The notes below the pieces were generated by a model. The model did no database searches. It worked only from the letters and a program-made list of their open reading frames with translations, and was not told where the DNA came from. A DNA stretch of 5,510 bases from Micrococcaceae bacterium UBA4005 (GTDB lineage Bacteria; Actinomycetota; Actinomycetes; Actinomycetales; Micrococcaceae): contig DGBL01000168.1 of assembly GCA_002384315.1 (NCBI GenBank), positions 1-5,510 on the forward strand, given 5' to 3'. The translations under genes and the position numbers were made by a program. Of this stretch, positions 1-5,510 are shown piece by piece. Each line of letters starts with the position of its first letter. Position 1 is the stretch's first letter.

Positions 1-1272
1 GGTAAAGCCCAGCCGTTCTGCCTCTTGGACCCGGCGGGCGATACCGGGCACCGGACGCACCTCTCCGGCGAGCCCCACCTCCCCGAAAGCGATCATCCGG
101 GCCGGAAGCGGCTGGTTGGTCTTTGCCGACGCGATGGCCAAGGCGACGGCAAGGTCCGTGGCCGGTTCGCCGAGTTTCACTCCGCCGACCGTGGCCACGT
201 AACTGTCATCCTTATGCAGGTTCATCGAGGCCCGCCTTTGCAGCACAGCAAGGAGCATTGCCACCCGGGCGCTGTCGAGACCGCTGGTGGCGCGCCGTGG
301 TTGGGCGTTGGAGGATTCCGCGAGAAGGGCCTGGACTTCGGCGAGGAGAGGTCGGCGACCTTCGAGGGTGACCGTGATGCAGGTTCCGGAGACCGGCTCC
401 TTGGTGCGCGAGACGAACAGCCCGCTAGGGTCGGAGAGCCCCTCTATGCCAGTTTCGGTTAGGTCGAAGCAACCTACCTCGTCCGTGGGGCCGTATCGGT
501 TCTTCACGGCACGCAAAAGCCTTAGCCGTGAGTGGCGATCACCTTCGAACTGGCAGACAACGTCCACCAGATGCTCTAGCAGCCTCGGTCCGGCGATAGA
601 GCCGTCTTTGGTGACGTGTCCGACCAGCAGTGTGGTCATGCCGCGCAGCTTCGCCACGTTGATGAGTGAGGCGGCGACTTCGCGGACCTGCGTCACGCCT
701 CCTGCGCTACCGTCCACGGCGCTGCTGCTGAAGGTCTGCACCGAGTCGACAATCAGGAGCGCAGGATTGACCGCTTCCACCTGTCCGAGGGCCTGGCCTA
801 GGTCGTTCTCTGCACTGAGAAAGAGGGTCTCCGCTACGGCGCCGATCCGTTCGGCACGCAGTTTGACCTGGGCGGAGGATTCCTCGCCGGTCACATAGAG
901 CACGTCCTTGCCGAGCCTGGCCACCCGTGCGGCGACATCCAGTAGCAACGTCGACTTACCGACCCCGGGTTCGCCGGCCAACAGGATGACGGCTCCGGGC
1001 ACCAGACCGCCGCCGAGCACACGATCCAGCTCGTCGATGCGCGTGGCCTGGTAAGCGGCCGTCGTCGCGTCGACGTCGGCGATCCGCTGGGCTGGCGTTA
1101 TGACGGTGCTGGCAGCCGTCGTCTTCGCGATGGCCTGACCGGTTTCTTCCACCGTGCCCCACGCCTGGCACTCACCACAGCGGCCCACCCACTTGGCGGT
1201 GGTCCACCCACATTCGGTGCAGCGGTAACCGGGGCTGCCGGAACGTGCGGTCGCTGAAGTTTTTGCTGCCAT
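1..1272 (-). CDS. radA: DNA repair protein RadA (Sms), 3' end cut off by window edge
   Basis: RadA is a RecA-like ATPase that promotes branch migration of recombination intermediates during cytoplasmic DNA repair. 424 residues are visible. An N-terminal zinc finger has Cys18, Cys21, Cys32 and Cys35 (CTEC...CGEC). The Walker A motif GEPGVGKST is at 100-108, the Walker B strand ALLIVDSVQT at 171-180 with Asp176, and the RadA-specific KNRYG motif at 257-261. From about residue 275 the Lon-protease-like domain follows, including GEVGLAGEVRPVPG at 397-410; in this family that domain is a structural scaffold, not an active protease. Family members are usually about 450-460 residues, so roughly the last 30-40 are missing to the left. 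The ATG at 1272 is chosen because an in-frame TAG lies four codons upstream and the zinc finger follows at the usual distance. No Shine-Dalgarno is visible, and TAGCCT six bases upstream suggests a leaderless start. It lies 35 bases after the FUSC gene on the same strand, so it could also be cotranscribed with it. Confidence 0.97.
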   Translation of the reverse strand, partial: MAAKTSATARSGSPGYRCTECGWTTAKWVGRCGECQAWGTVEETGQAIAKTTAASTVITPAQRIADVDATTAAYQATRIDELDRVLGGGLVPGAVILLAGEPGVGKSTLLLDVAARVARLGKDVLYVTGEESSAQVKLRAERIGAVAETLFLSAENDLGQALGQVEAVNPALLIVDSVQTFSSSAVDGSAGGVTQVREVAASLINVAKLRGMTTLLVGHVTKDGSIAGPRLLEHLVDVVCQFEGDRHSRLRLLRAVKNRYGPTDEVGCFDLTETGIEGLSDPSGLFVSRTKEPVSGTCITVTLEGRRPLLAEVQALLAESSNAQPRRATSGLDSARVAMLLAVLQRRASMNLHKDDSYVATVGGVKLGEPATDLAVALAIASAKTNQPLPARMIAFGEVGLAGEVRPVPGIARRVQEAERLGFT

Positions 1273-1278
1273 AAGCTC

Positions 1279-1284
1279 AGGCTA
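1279..1284 (-). promoter_or_regulatory. Candidate -10 element for a leaderless radA transcript
   Basis: On the minus strand the hexamer TAGCCT is followed by GAGCTT and then the radA ATG, so the start codon begins six bases after a TANNNT element. That is where a transcript start at the A of the ATG would place it. There is no purine-rich ribosome binding site in the preceding bases. No convincing -35 is seen, which is common in Actinobacteria. The hexamer is short and could occur by chance. Confidence 0.35.
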
Positions 1285-1299
1285 CCGGGGGAGGGTAGC
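1281..1299. repeat. Short inverted repeat in the FUSC-radA gap
   Basis: GCTACC (1281-1286) and GGTAGC (1294-1299) are perfect 6-base complements separated by a 7-base G-rich spacer. The repeat sits in the 35-base gap between the two minus-strand genes and overlaps the candidate radA -10 hexamer. It could be a small hairpin or an operator. The stem is too short, and no T-tract follows on the minus strand, for a good intrinsic terminator. Confidence 0.4.
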
Positions 1300-1307
1300 T
1301 GCGCGGT

Positions 1308-2435
1308 TCAGAGACGCGGCAGGAACGCTGCGGCATCCTCGTGAGGCAGGCCCGTTGCTTCGAGCAGATCGACCAGCAGCGGCCGGAGCATCAGCACCAA
1401 GCCCTCGCCTTCCAGCCGTTCAATATGCAGGTTGGCCGGGTGGAGCATTGTCGCCACGGCGGCAAGGTCGTTACGGGCTTCCCGCTGGTACAGGCGTCGT
1501 TCGGCGCTATCAGCTGAAGCCAGGGATCGGCTTAGGGTATCCACGGCGTCGGCTGTGTCCTCCAACACCTGTGCGAGTGACTCGATCGCCGGCTCGGTCA
1601 ATGCCGCGTGGTTGATCACCGAGGTGAGCCTGCGGGAGAAGACACGGCTGTTCCGCACCGCAAGGTCTATCGACTGCACAGCCAGCTGCAGTGAATCGAG
1701 TTCCTTCATGTGCCGCCGGTAGGCCGGTGCGATCCGCGCGACCTCCTGGGCGGAACTCATGCTCCCGGCGAGGGAATCCATGCGCGGCTGGCAGTTGCGG
1801 GCCCGCACGAGCGCATGCCAGGCGAGCGTTGCGTCGTTGGAGGTGAGCGCGGCGGCGTCCTCCCGCAGGACCGCTGAAAGCTCACCCAGCAGGCCTGTGA
1901 CATTCACCTTTGGCTCGCGGCGTGGATCCCGCGGAAGCAGCATGGTGATCACCAGAGCGAACAAACCGCCCACGACGGCGTCAGCGCTGCGGGTGAACGG
2001 CCCTCCGTCCGGGGCAGGAAGCAGGACGACAAGGAGGGACTGCAGGCCGAACTGCGTGGTGAAAACGGTGCCGCTGTCCAGGAACCTGGCCAGCAGGATT
2101 GAGGTGAACAGCACGAGGGCCGCCTGCCAGAGCCCGGTTCCGAACAGGGCCAGCAGCAGATCCCCCACCGCAATTCCGAGGGTGCAGCCGAGGCCAACTT
2201 CAACGACGCGCCGCATCCGTGGATCCTTGGAAAAGCCGAGGGCAATCATCGAGGACGTTGCCGCGAAGAGCGGACCAGCATGCCCGAGAACCTGTTCAGC
2301 GAACGCGTAGGCGCCCACCGCGCAGATGGTCATCTGGAGGGCGGGCACCACCGATGTTGAGCTGCGCTTCAGGCCGATACGGCTGCGCGAGCGCAGAAAT
2401 GACAGAGCGGGGGAGAGACTCAGTCGCCATGCCAT
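1308..2435 (-). CDS. FUSC-family (aromatic acid exporter-like) inner-membrane protein
   Basis: A 375-residue membrane protein of the FUSC / aromatic-acid-exporter type; the substrate cannot be told from the sequence. The N-terminal half holds about six hydrophobic segments, near residues 29-48, 53-68, 77-98, 102-118, 124-140 and 152-167. They include the glycine-rich GCTLGIAVGD stretch (83-92) typical of the FUSC domain. The region from about residue 170 to the end is hydrophilic, predicted helical and probably cytoplasmic, with many Leu, Ala and charged residues. The first residues (MAWRLSLSPALSFLRSRSR) are basic, as expected for an inside-positive N-terminus. The open frame extends upstream to an ATG at 2543, but those 36 residues look non-coding. 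The ATG at 2435 is preferred because it fits the family start and has TACACT six bases upstream. No Shine-Dalgarno is evident. radA follows on the same strand. Family members have been linked to efflux of aromatic or toxic compounds, but that role is only inferred here. Confidence 0.85.
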   Translation of the reverse strand: MAWRLSLSPALSFLRSRSRIGLKRSSTSVVPALQMTICAVGAYAFAEQVLGHAGPLFAATSSMIALGFSKDPRMRRVVEVGLGCTLGIAVGDLLLALFGTGLWQAALVLFTSILLARFLDSGTVFTTQFGLQSLLVVLLPAPDGGPFTRSADAVVGGLFALVITMLLPRDPRREPKVNVTGLLGELSAVLREDAAALTSNDATLAWHALVRARNCQPRMDSLAGSMSSAQEVARIAPAYRRHMKELDSLQLAVQSIDLAVRNSRVFSRRLTSVINHAALTEPAIESLAQVLEDTADAVDTLSRSLASADSAERRLYQREARNDLAAVATMLHPANLHIERLEGEGLVLMLRPLLVDLLEATGLPHEDAAAFLPRL

Positions 2436-2441
2436 GACACC

Positions 2442-2447
2442 AGTGTA
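2442..2447 (-). promoter_or_regulatory. Candidate -10 element for a leaderless FUSC transcript
   Basis: On the minus strand TACACT is followed by GGTGTC and then the ATG at 2435. The hexamer matches the actinobacterial TANNNT -10 pattern (4 of 6 to TATAAT), and its distance would put the transcript start on the start codon. No Shine-Dalgarno-like sequence lies upstream of this ATG, which supports leaderless expression. No clear -35 is present at 16-18 bases. Confidence 0.4.
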
Positions 2448-2553
2448 GGAGCGCGATGGATGAGACGCCCCGACGGAGTGGGGTACGCGGGAGGACACTT
2501 TGTAAACAGAGCTCGCCGTAACAGGCAAGCACTCGCAGCCCAATACTCCGAAA

Positions 2554-2586
2554 GGTCACCTGTTGTTCATCTGCCGTTCACCGATG
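2554..2586 (+). promoter_or_regulatory. PHO box: three 11-base direct repeats upstream of pstS
   Basis: Three tandem units repeat every 11 bases: GGTCACC-TGTT (2554), GTTCATC-TGCC (2565) and GTTCACC-GATG (2576). The seven-base cores match the GTTCACC unit bound by actinobacterial PhoP-type response regulators (PhoP of Streptomyces; RegX3 of mycobacteria is similar) at 6, 6 and 7 of 7 positions. Register is lost at 2587, and a partial match, TGTTACC, reappears in phase at 2598-2604. The site lies about 115-150 bases upstream of the pstS start and just upstream of the expected -35 position, as for an activator of a phosphate-starvation promoter. The regulator's identity is inferred from the repeat type and from the gene it controls. 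Confidence 0.7.
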
Positions 2587-2620
2587 GCCGTTGTTCCTGT
2601 TACCTGCAGCGAATAGTTTC

Positions 2621-2626
2621 TAGACT
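2621..2626 (+). promoter_or_regulatory. Candidate pstS -10 element
   Basis: TAGACT fits the TANNNT -10 pattern and lies 34 bases after the last good PHO-box unit. With a 17-base spacer the -35 would fall at about 2598-2603, over the degenerate fifth repeat position, and there is no good -35 consensus there. A weak -35 overlapped by activator repeats is typical of PhoP-dependent promoters. The predicted transcript start would be near 2632-2634, giving a leader of about 70 bases. Confidence 0.35.
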
Positions 2627-2629
2627 GTT

Positions 2630-2653
2630 CTTCGAACGCATACATCGTCGAAG
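2630..2653 (+). other. Potential hairpin in the pstS leader
   Basis: CTTCGA-A-CG (2630-2638) can pair with CGTCGAAG (2646-2653), making an 8-base-pair stem with one bulged A and a 7-base loop, CATACAT. If transcription starts near 2633 it would lie at the very 5' end of the pstS mRNA. It could stabilise the message, or at DNA level act as an operator. Neither role is shown by the sequence alone. Confidence 0.35.
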
Positions 2654-2684
2654 GGTGCCACTGAGCACTGTCGACCAAATCCCT

Positions 2685-2692
2685 GGAAGGGG
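2685..2692 (+). promoter_or_regulatory. pstS ribosome binding site (supports GTG start)
   Basis: GGAAGGGG is the only purine-rich run before pstS and ends nine bases before the GTG at 2702. This supports GTG as the start codon. The lysine and arginine of the signal peptide follow directly. Confidence 0.65.
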
Positions 2693-2701
2693 CAGTATCA
2701 C

Positions 2702-3814
2702 GTGAAGGTATCTCGCATTGGCCGCGTTGCGGCAGTAGTTTCTGTTGCCATGCTCGCACTGACGGCTTGCGGTTCGGACAACGCCACCAACGCACCAGCT
2801 GCCACGGGCGGAGCCGCCGGAGGCGGTACCGCCACTGGCACGCTCACCGGTGCCGGTTCCTCGGCGCAGGGTGCAGCGATGACCGCATGGCAGGCTGGAT
2901 TTACGGAAGAAAACCCGGATGCCACCGTGCAGTACTCTCCGGACGGTTCAGGCGCCGGGCGCGACGCATTCCTGGCCCAGGGTGTGCAGTTCGCTGGTTC
3001 GGACGCTTACCTGGACGATGAGGAGTATGCGGCTTCCAAGGAGATCTGCGGTCCTGACGGTGCCATCAACGTCCCCGCCTATGTCTCCCCCATCGCGGTG
3101 GCATTCAACCTCCCCGGGGTCGAGAAACTGAACCTTGACGCGGATACGATTGCCTCGATCTTCCGCGGTGAGGTCAAGAACTGGAACGATGACGCTATCG
3201 CCTCGCAGAACAAGGACGCAGAGCTGCCGGACCTGCCCATCACCGTCGTGCACCGTTCGGATGAGTCTGGTACCACCGAGAACTTCACCGAGTATCTTGC
3301 TGCTGCCGCTCCGGATGTCTGGACGGACGAGGCGTCCGGGGACTGGCCTGCCGAGATCGTTGCGGAGAATGCCCAGGGAACCAACGGAGTCGTCTCCACC
3401 ACGTCGTCCACGGAAGGCGCCGTAACCTACGCCGACGCGTCGGCTGTTGGCGACCTTGGACAGGCGCTGGTCAAGGTCGGCGAGGAGTACGTAGAGCTCA
3501 ACGCAGAAGCTGCTTCAAAGGCTGTTGAGGTAGCCACTCCTGTGGAGGGCCGCTCCGAGGTCGACATGTCGCTTGACCTCAAGCGGGACACCACTGAATC
3601 CGGCGCCTACCCGATCGTGCTGGTCTCCTACCACGTTTACTGCTCCACCTACGCGGACCAGGAAGTCGTGGATCTGGTCAAAGCTTTCGGAAGCTACGCG
3701 ATCAGTGAGAAAGGCCAGTCCGACGCCGAAGGCTCGGCAGGAAACGCACCTATCTCCGACACTCTGCGCGAGCAGGCCCAGGCAGCAATCGATTCCATCA
3801 CGGTTGCTTCCTAG
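2702..3814 (+). CDS. pstS: Phosphate ABC transporter substrate-binding lipoprotein PstS
   Basis: PstS captures inorganic phosphate outside the membrane and hands it to the PstCA channel. The 370-residue product starts at GTG. A lipoprotein signal peptide has basic residues K2, R5 and R8, a hydrophobic core and the lipobox LTAC ending at Cys23, the lipid-anchored residue. A flexible Ala/Gly/Thr linker follows (about 26-46). The phosphate-site segments are all present: LTGAGSSAQ (48-56), SPDGSGAGRDAF (79-90), AGSDAY (98-103) and RSDESGTTENF (185-195). Aligned from memory with E. coli PstS, Ser54, Ser83, Asp101, Arg185, Ser189, Gly190 and Thr191 correspond to its phosphate ligands, while Ala55 stands where E. 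coli has Phe11. Two further cysteines, C116 and C314 (in SYHVYCSTY), are present and could pair, which I cannot test. It heads the pst operon behind a PHO box, so induction by low phosphate is likely. A strong hairpin follows the stop codon. Confidence 0.97.
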   Translation: MKVSRIGRVAAVVSVAMLALTACGSDNATNAPAATGGAAGGGTATGTLTGAGSSAQGAAMTAWQAGFTEENPDATVQYSPDGSGAGRDAFLAQGVQFAGSDAYLDDEEYAASKEICGPDGAINVPAYVSPIAVAFNLPGVEKLNLDADTIASIFRGEVKNWNDDAIASQNKDAELPDLPITVVHRSDESGTTENFTEYLAAAAPDVWTDEASGDWPAEIVAENAQGTNGVVSTTSSTEGAVTYADASAVGDLGQALVKVGEEYVELNAEAASKAVEVATPVEGRSEVDMSLDLKRDTTESGAYPIVLVSYHVYCSTYADQEVVDLVKAFGSYAISEKGQSDAEGSAGNAPISDTLREQAQAAIDSITVAS

Positions 3815-3824
3815 CTGACTCCGG

Positions 3825-3859
3825 ATGCCCCGCCCGGCCGTCCTGGCCAGGCGGGGCAT
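3825..3859 (+). terminator. GC-rich hairpin between pstS and pstC (partial terminator or mRNA stabiliser)
   Basis: ATGCCCCGCC (3825-3834) pairs perfectly with GGCGGGGCAT (3850-3859). Inside it, after one C/A mismatch, GGCC pairs with GGCC around the 5-base loop GTCCT. The stem is therefore 10 + 4 base pairs, starting 10 bases after the pstS stop. The following bases (TCGCTGTTC) are only mildly T-rich, so it is not a classical strong Rho-independent terminator. Because pstC follows on the same strand, leaky termination or 3'-end protection of pstS mRNA is the likeliest role. Confidence 0.65.
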
Positions 3860-3954
3860 TCGCTGTTCAACGCCCCCGGCTTGTAATGGATGGGCAGAGC
3901 GTGAAAACTGATCCAAGCACCATCAAGCACCTTCGACCACCCACCACTCGCGCC

Positions 3955-3960
3955 AAAGGA
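3955..3960 (+). promoter_or_regulatory. pstC ribosome binding site
   Basis: AAAGGA lies four bases before the ATG at 3965 and seven before an in-frame GTG at 3968. The wider spacing to the GTG is more usual, so translation may begin there, shortening PstC by one residue. The signal itself is clear; which of the two adjacent start codons is used is not. Confidence 0.6.
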
Positions 3961-3964
3961 TTCC

Positions 3965-4900
3965 ATGGTGTCCACAAAAGTATTGACCAGCCCGGCAACG
4001 GTCGGTCGGTCGGGGGACAAGATTTTCTCGGGGGCCACCCTGGCTGCGGGCTGCCTTATCCTCGCAGTGCTGTTCAGTGTCGCGGTTTTCCTGATGGTCC
4101 AGGCGCTGCCGGTCCTCGGCGCTGATCCAGCGAAGATCACCGGCGGTGAGGGGTTCGGAACCTACATTTTTCCGATAGTTGTCGGAACGCTCATAGCTGC
4201 GGCGATCGCGCTGCTCATCGCCACGCCGCTGGGAATCGGCGTCGCACTGTTCATTTCCCATTACGCGCCCCGACGGCTGGCCCAGGGTTTCGGCTATCTG
4301 ATTGACCTACTCGCCGCCATTCCATCGGTCGTCTATGGCGCCTGGGGATATGCAGTGCTGGCACCCCAGATGGCCAAGCTGTACGGCTGGCTTGCCGAAA
4401 ATATGGGATGGATTCCAATTTTCGCCGGCCCGGCCAGCCAGACCGGACGCACCATGCTCACGGCAGGCATCGTGCTCGCCGTGATGGTGTTGCCGATCAT
4501 CACCTCAATGAGCCGGGAAATATTTCTCCAGACTCCCGGCCTGCACCAGGAAGCTGCGTTGGCGATGGGAGCAACCCGCTGGGAAATGATCATGATGGCT
4601 GTGATTCCATTCGCGCGGCCCGGAATTATCAGTGCCGCCATGCTGGGCCTGGGACGGGCGCTGGGCGAGACCATGGCTGTCGCCCTGGTACTCTCCGGCG
4701 GGGCGCTGACAAGCAGCCTGATCAAATCCGGTAACCAGACCATCGCCGCGGAAATAGCGCTGAACTTTCCCGAGGCCTTCGGCCTTAGGCTCAGCGAACT
4801 GATCGCCGCTGGCCTAGTGCTCTTCCTCATCACACTGATCGTGAACATGATCGCCCGCTGGATCATTACTCGCCACAAGGAATTTTCGGGGGCTAACTGA
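3965..4900 (+). CDS. pstC: Phosphate ABC transporter permease PstC
   Basis: PstC is one half of the transmembrane channel of the high-affinity phosphate importer, pairing with PstA and driven by the ATPase PstB. The product is 311 residues. It has a short N-terminal cytoplasmic tail, a first membrane helix around 24-50, an external loop, and then the permease domain from about 68 to 300 with helices near 68-98, 110-135, 163-182, 217-245 and 278-302. Family motifs seen are IPSVVYGAWG (119-128), the EAA coupling loop EAALAMGATRW (196-206) that contacts the ATPase, and RALGETMAV (231-239). Length is usual for the family. It begins 150 bases after pstS behind AAAGGA; GTG at 3968 is an alternative start. 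Its TGA overlaps the pstA ATG by one base, so the two permeases are probably translationally coupled. No separate promoter is convincing in the pstS-pstC gap. Confidence 0.96.
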   Translation: MVSTKVLTSPATVGRSGDKIFSGATLAAGCLILAVLFSVAVFLMVQALPVLGADPAKITGGEGFGTYIFPIVVGTLIAAAIALLIATPLGIGVALFISHYAPRRLAQGFGYLIDLLAAIPSVVYGAWGYAVLAPQMAKLYGWLAENMGWIPIFAGPASQTGRTMLTAGIVLAVMVLPIITSMSREIFLQTPGLHQEAALAMGATRWEMIMMAVIPFARPGIISAAMLGLGRALGETMAVALVLSGGALTSSLIKSGNQTIAAEIALNFPEAFGLRLSELIAAGLVLFLITLIVNMIARWIITRHKEFSGAN

Positions 4901-5510
4901 TGACCACGCCAGCGCTGAACACGCGGCAGTCCAAACTGGGCAAAGGTACGCTGCCCCGATACGCTACCTGGGTCGTGCTGGGGGGAGCACTGGTCCTTGG
5001 GGCGGCTGTTTCCTCCCTCATCGGTTTCCATGTCGTCGGCTGGGCAGTGCTCTCGGCACTGTTCTTCGTCGCGGGCGCCGCAACGGCCACCGCCGTCGTC
5101 GAGGGAAGCCGCAAGGGAGTCGATTCGTTGGCGACCTTCCTGGTCTACGGTTGTTTCCTTATCGCGCTGCTTCCGCTGCTCTCCGTGGTCTGGACCGTGC
5201 TGGAGCGGGGCCTTCCGGGTATCTCCTACGACTTCCTCTTCACGTCCATGAACGGTGTGACCGGCGCAGTGGACAACGAGTCCGGCAAGAGCGGTTCCCC
5301 TGTCCTGGGCGGGGCCTACCACGCGATCGTGGGTACGCTGCAGATCACTTTGTGGGCCACGCTCATCTCAGTGCCTATCGGGCTGCTCGCGGCAATCTAT
5401 CTGATTGAGTACAGCACCGGCGGACCGCTTGGCCGCGCGATCACCTTTTTCGTCGATGTGATGACGGGCATCCCGTCGATCGTCGCCGGATTGTTCGCGG
5501 CAGCGTTCTT
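4900..5510 (+). CDS. pstA: Phosphate ABC transporter permease PstA, 3' part beyond window
   Basis: PstA is the second permease subunit of the phosphate importer. The 203 visible residues start at the ATG that overlaps the pstC stop (TGATG). GGGGG at 4888-4892, seven bases upstream, may serve as ribosome binding site. After a basic N-terminal tail there are hydrophobic segments at about 22-42, 44-66 and 77-100, then an external region (about 101-138). The permease domain opens with AYHAIVGTLQITLWATL (139-155), and the PstA signature IPSIVAG is at 191-197. The start of the permease core near residue 139 means the N-terminal membrane part is longer than in E. coli PstA, which has one helix there; such an extension is common in actinobacterial PstA as I recall it. 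The EAA loop and C-terminus lie to the right, where pstB is expected next. Confidence 0.94.
   Translation, partial: MTTPALNTRQSKLGKGTLPRYATWVVLGGALVLGAAVSSLIGFHVVGWAVLSALFFVAGAATATAVVEGSRKGVDSLATFLVYGCFLIALLPLLSVVWTVLERGLPGISYDFLFTSMNGVTGAVDNESGKSGSPVLGGAYHAIVGTLQITLWATLISVPIGLLAAIYLIEYSTGGPLGRAITFFVDVMTGIPSIVAGLFAAAF

Larger units (their letters stand above)
2436..2701. other. Divergent intergenic region between the FUSC gene and pstS
   Basis: This 266-base non-coding stretch is less G/C-rich than its neighbours and must carry the promoters for both directions. It holds, left to right, the candidate FUSC -10, a run without recognisable signals (about 2450-2550), the 11-base-phased PHO-type repeats, a weak pstS -10, a possible leader hairpin and the pstS ribosome binding site. 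Small open frames on both strands here are not supported as genes. Confidence 0.8.

Noticed and set aside
287..898. 203-codon open frame on the plus strand
   Set aside because: It is antisense to radA, whose motifs are intact over the whole stretch. The product is Ser/Arg/Thr-rich without recognisable domains.
1759..2310. 183-codon open frame on the plus strand
   Set aside because: It is antisense to the membrane half of the FUSC gene. The translation is Arg/Ser/Pro-rich with no membrane or domain pattern.
2436..2543. N-terminal extension of the FUSC protein to an ATG at 2543
   Set aside because: The 36 extra residues have no membrane or conserved character. The ATG at 2435 gives a typical basic N-terminus and has a promoter-like hexamer right before it.
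2631..2651. Possible LexA (SOS) box around TTCGAAC...GTCGAA
   Set aside because: The actinobacterial LexA site needs TCGAAC and GTTCGA in close fixed spacing. Here the halves are too far apart and the right half lacks the needed bases.
2460..2705. 81-codon plus-strand open frame in the intergenic region
   Set aside because: It runs through the PHO box and promoter region and ends just inside pstS. It has no ribosome binding site and no recognisable product.
3882..3910. Internal pstC promoter starting with TTGTAA
   Set aside because: At a 17-base spacing the -10 position reads AAAACT, a poor match, so I do not call a promoter.
3915..3931. AAGCACC repeated twice with a 10-base period upstream of pstC
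   Set aside because: Two short copies in a C/A-rich spacer fit chance or simple sequence. There is no promoter or known binding site attached to them.
4333..5322. 329-codon open frame on the minus strand
   Set aside because: It lies antisense across the pstC-pstA junction, both of which are certain. Its translation is a low-complexity mix rich in Arg, Ser, Pro and His with no family motif, as expected for the shadow frame of a GC-rich gene.

Overview
This looks like an ordinary core-genome stretch from a high-GC actinobacterium. The proteins most resemble those of the Micrococcaceae (Arthrobacter and relatives). The signs are G/C-rich third codon positions, a GTG start on pstS, actinobacterial-style PhoP-type direct repeats and the sequence character of RadA, PstS, PstC and PstA. 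The genus is inferred from recognition, not from a search.

Left half, minus strand: two genes are read right to left. A FUSC-family inner-membrane protein of unknown substrate (start 2435, stop 1308) is followed after a 35-base gap by radA (start 1272), which runs off the left edge with its C-terminal end missing. RadA carries the zinc finger, RecA-like ATPase, KNRYG motif and Lon-like C-terminal domain expected of the DNA-repair branch-migration ATPase. Both genes lack a clear ribosome binding site, and each has a TANNNT hexamer exactly six bases before its ATG. That is the arrangement expected for leaderless transcription.

Middle, 2436-2701: a 266-base divergent intergenic region. It holds three 11-base-phased direct repeats of the GTTCACC type (2554-2586), which I read as a PHO box for phosphate-starvation control. 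A weak -10 candidate follows, then a potential leader hairpin, then the pstS ribosome binding site.

Right half, plus strand: pstS, pstC and the first part of pstA, the start of a high-affinity phosphate ABC transporter operon (pstB would be expected beyond the right edge). PstS is a lipoprotein that captures phosphate outside the membrane, and PstC and PstA form the membrane channel. A strong GC-rich hairpin after pstS separates it from pstC and may let pstS be made in excess. pstC and pstA overlap by one base (TGATG).

I found no mobile elements, CRISPR arrays, tRNA or rRNA genes and no clearly new system. The points most worth checking are the PHO box, the paired leaderless-promoter signals and the two hairpins of the pst operon.
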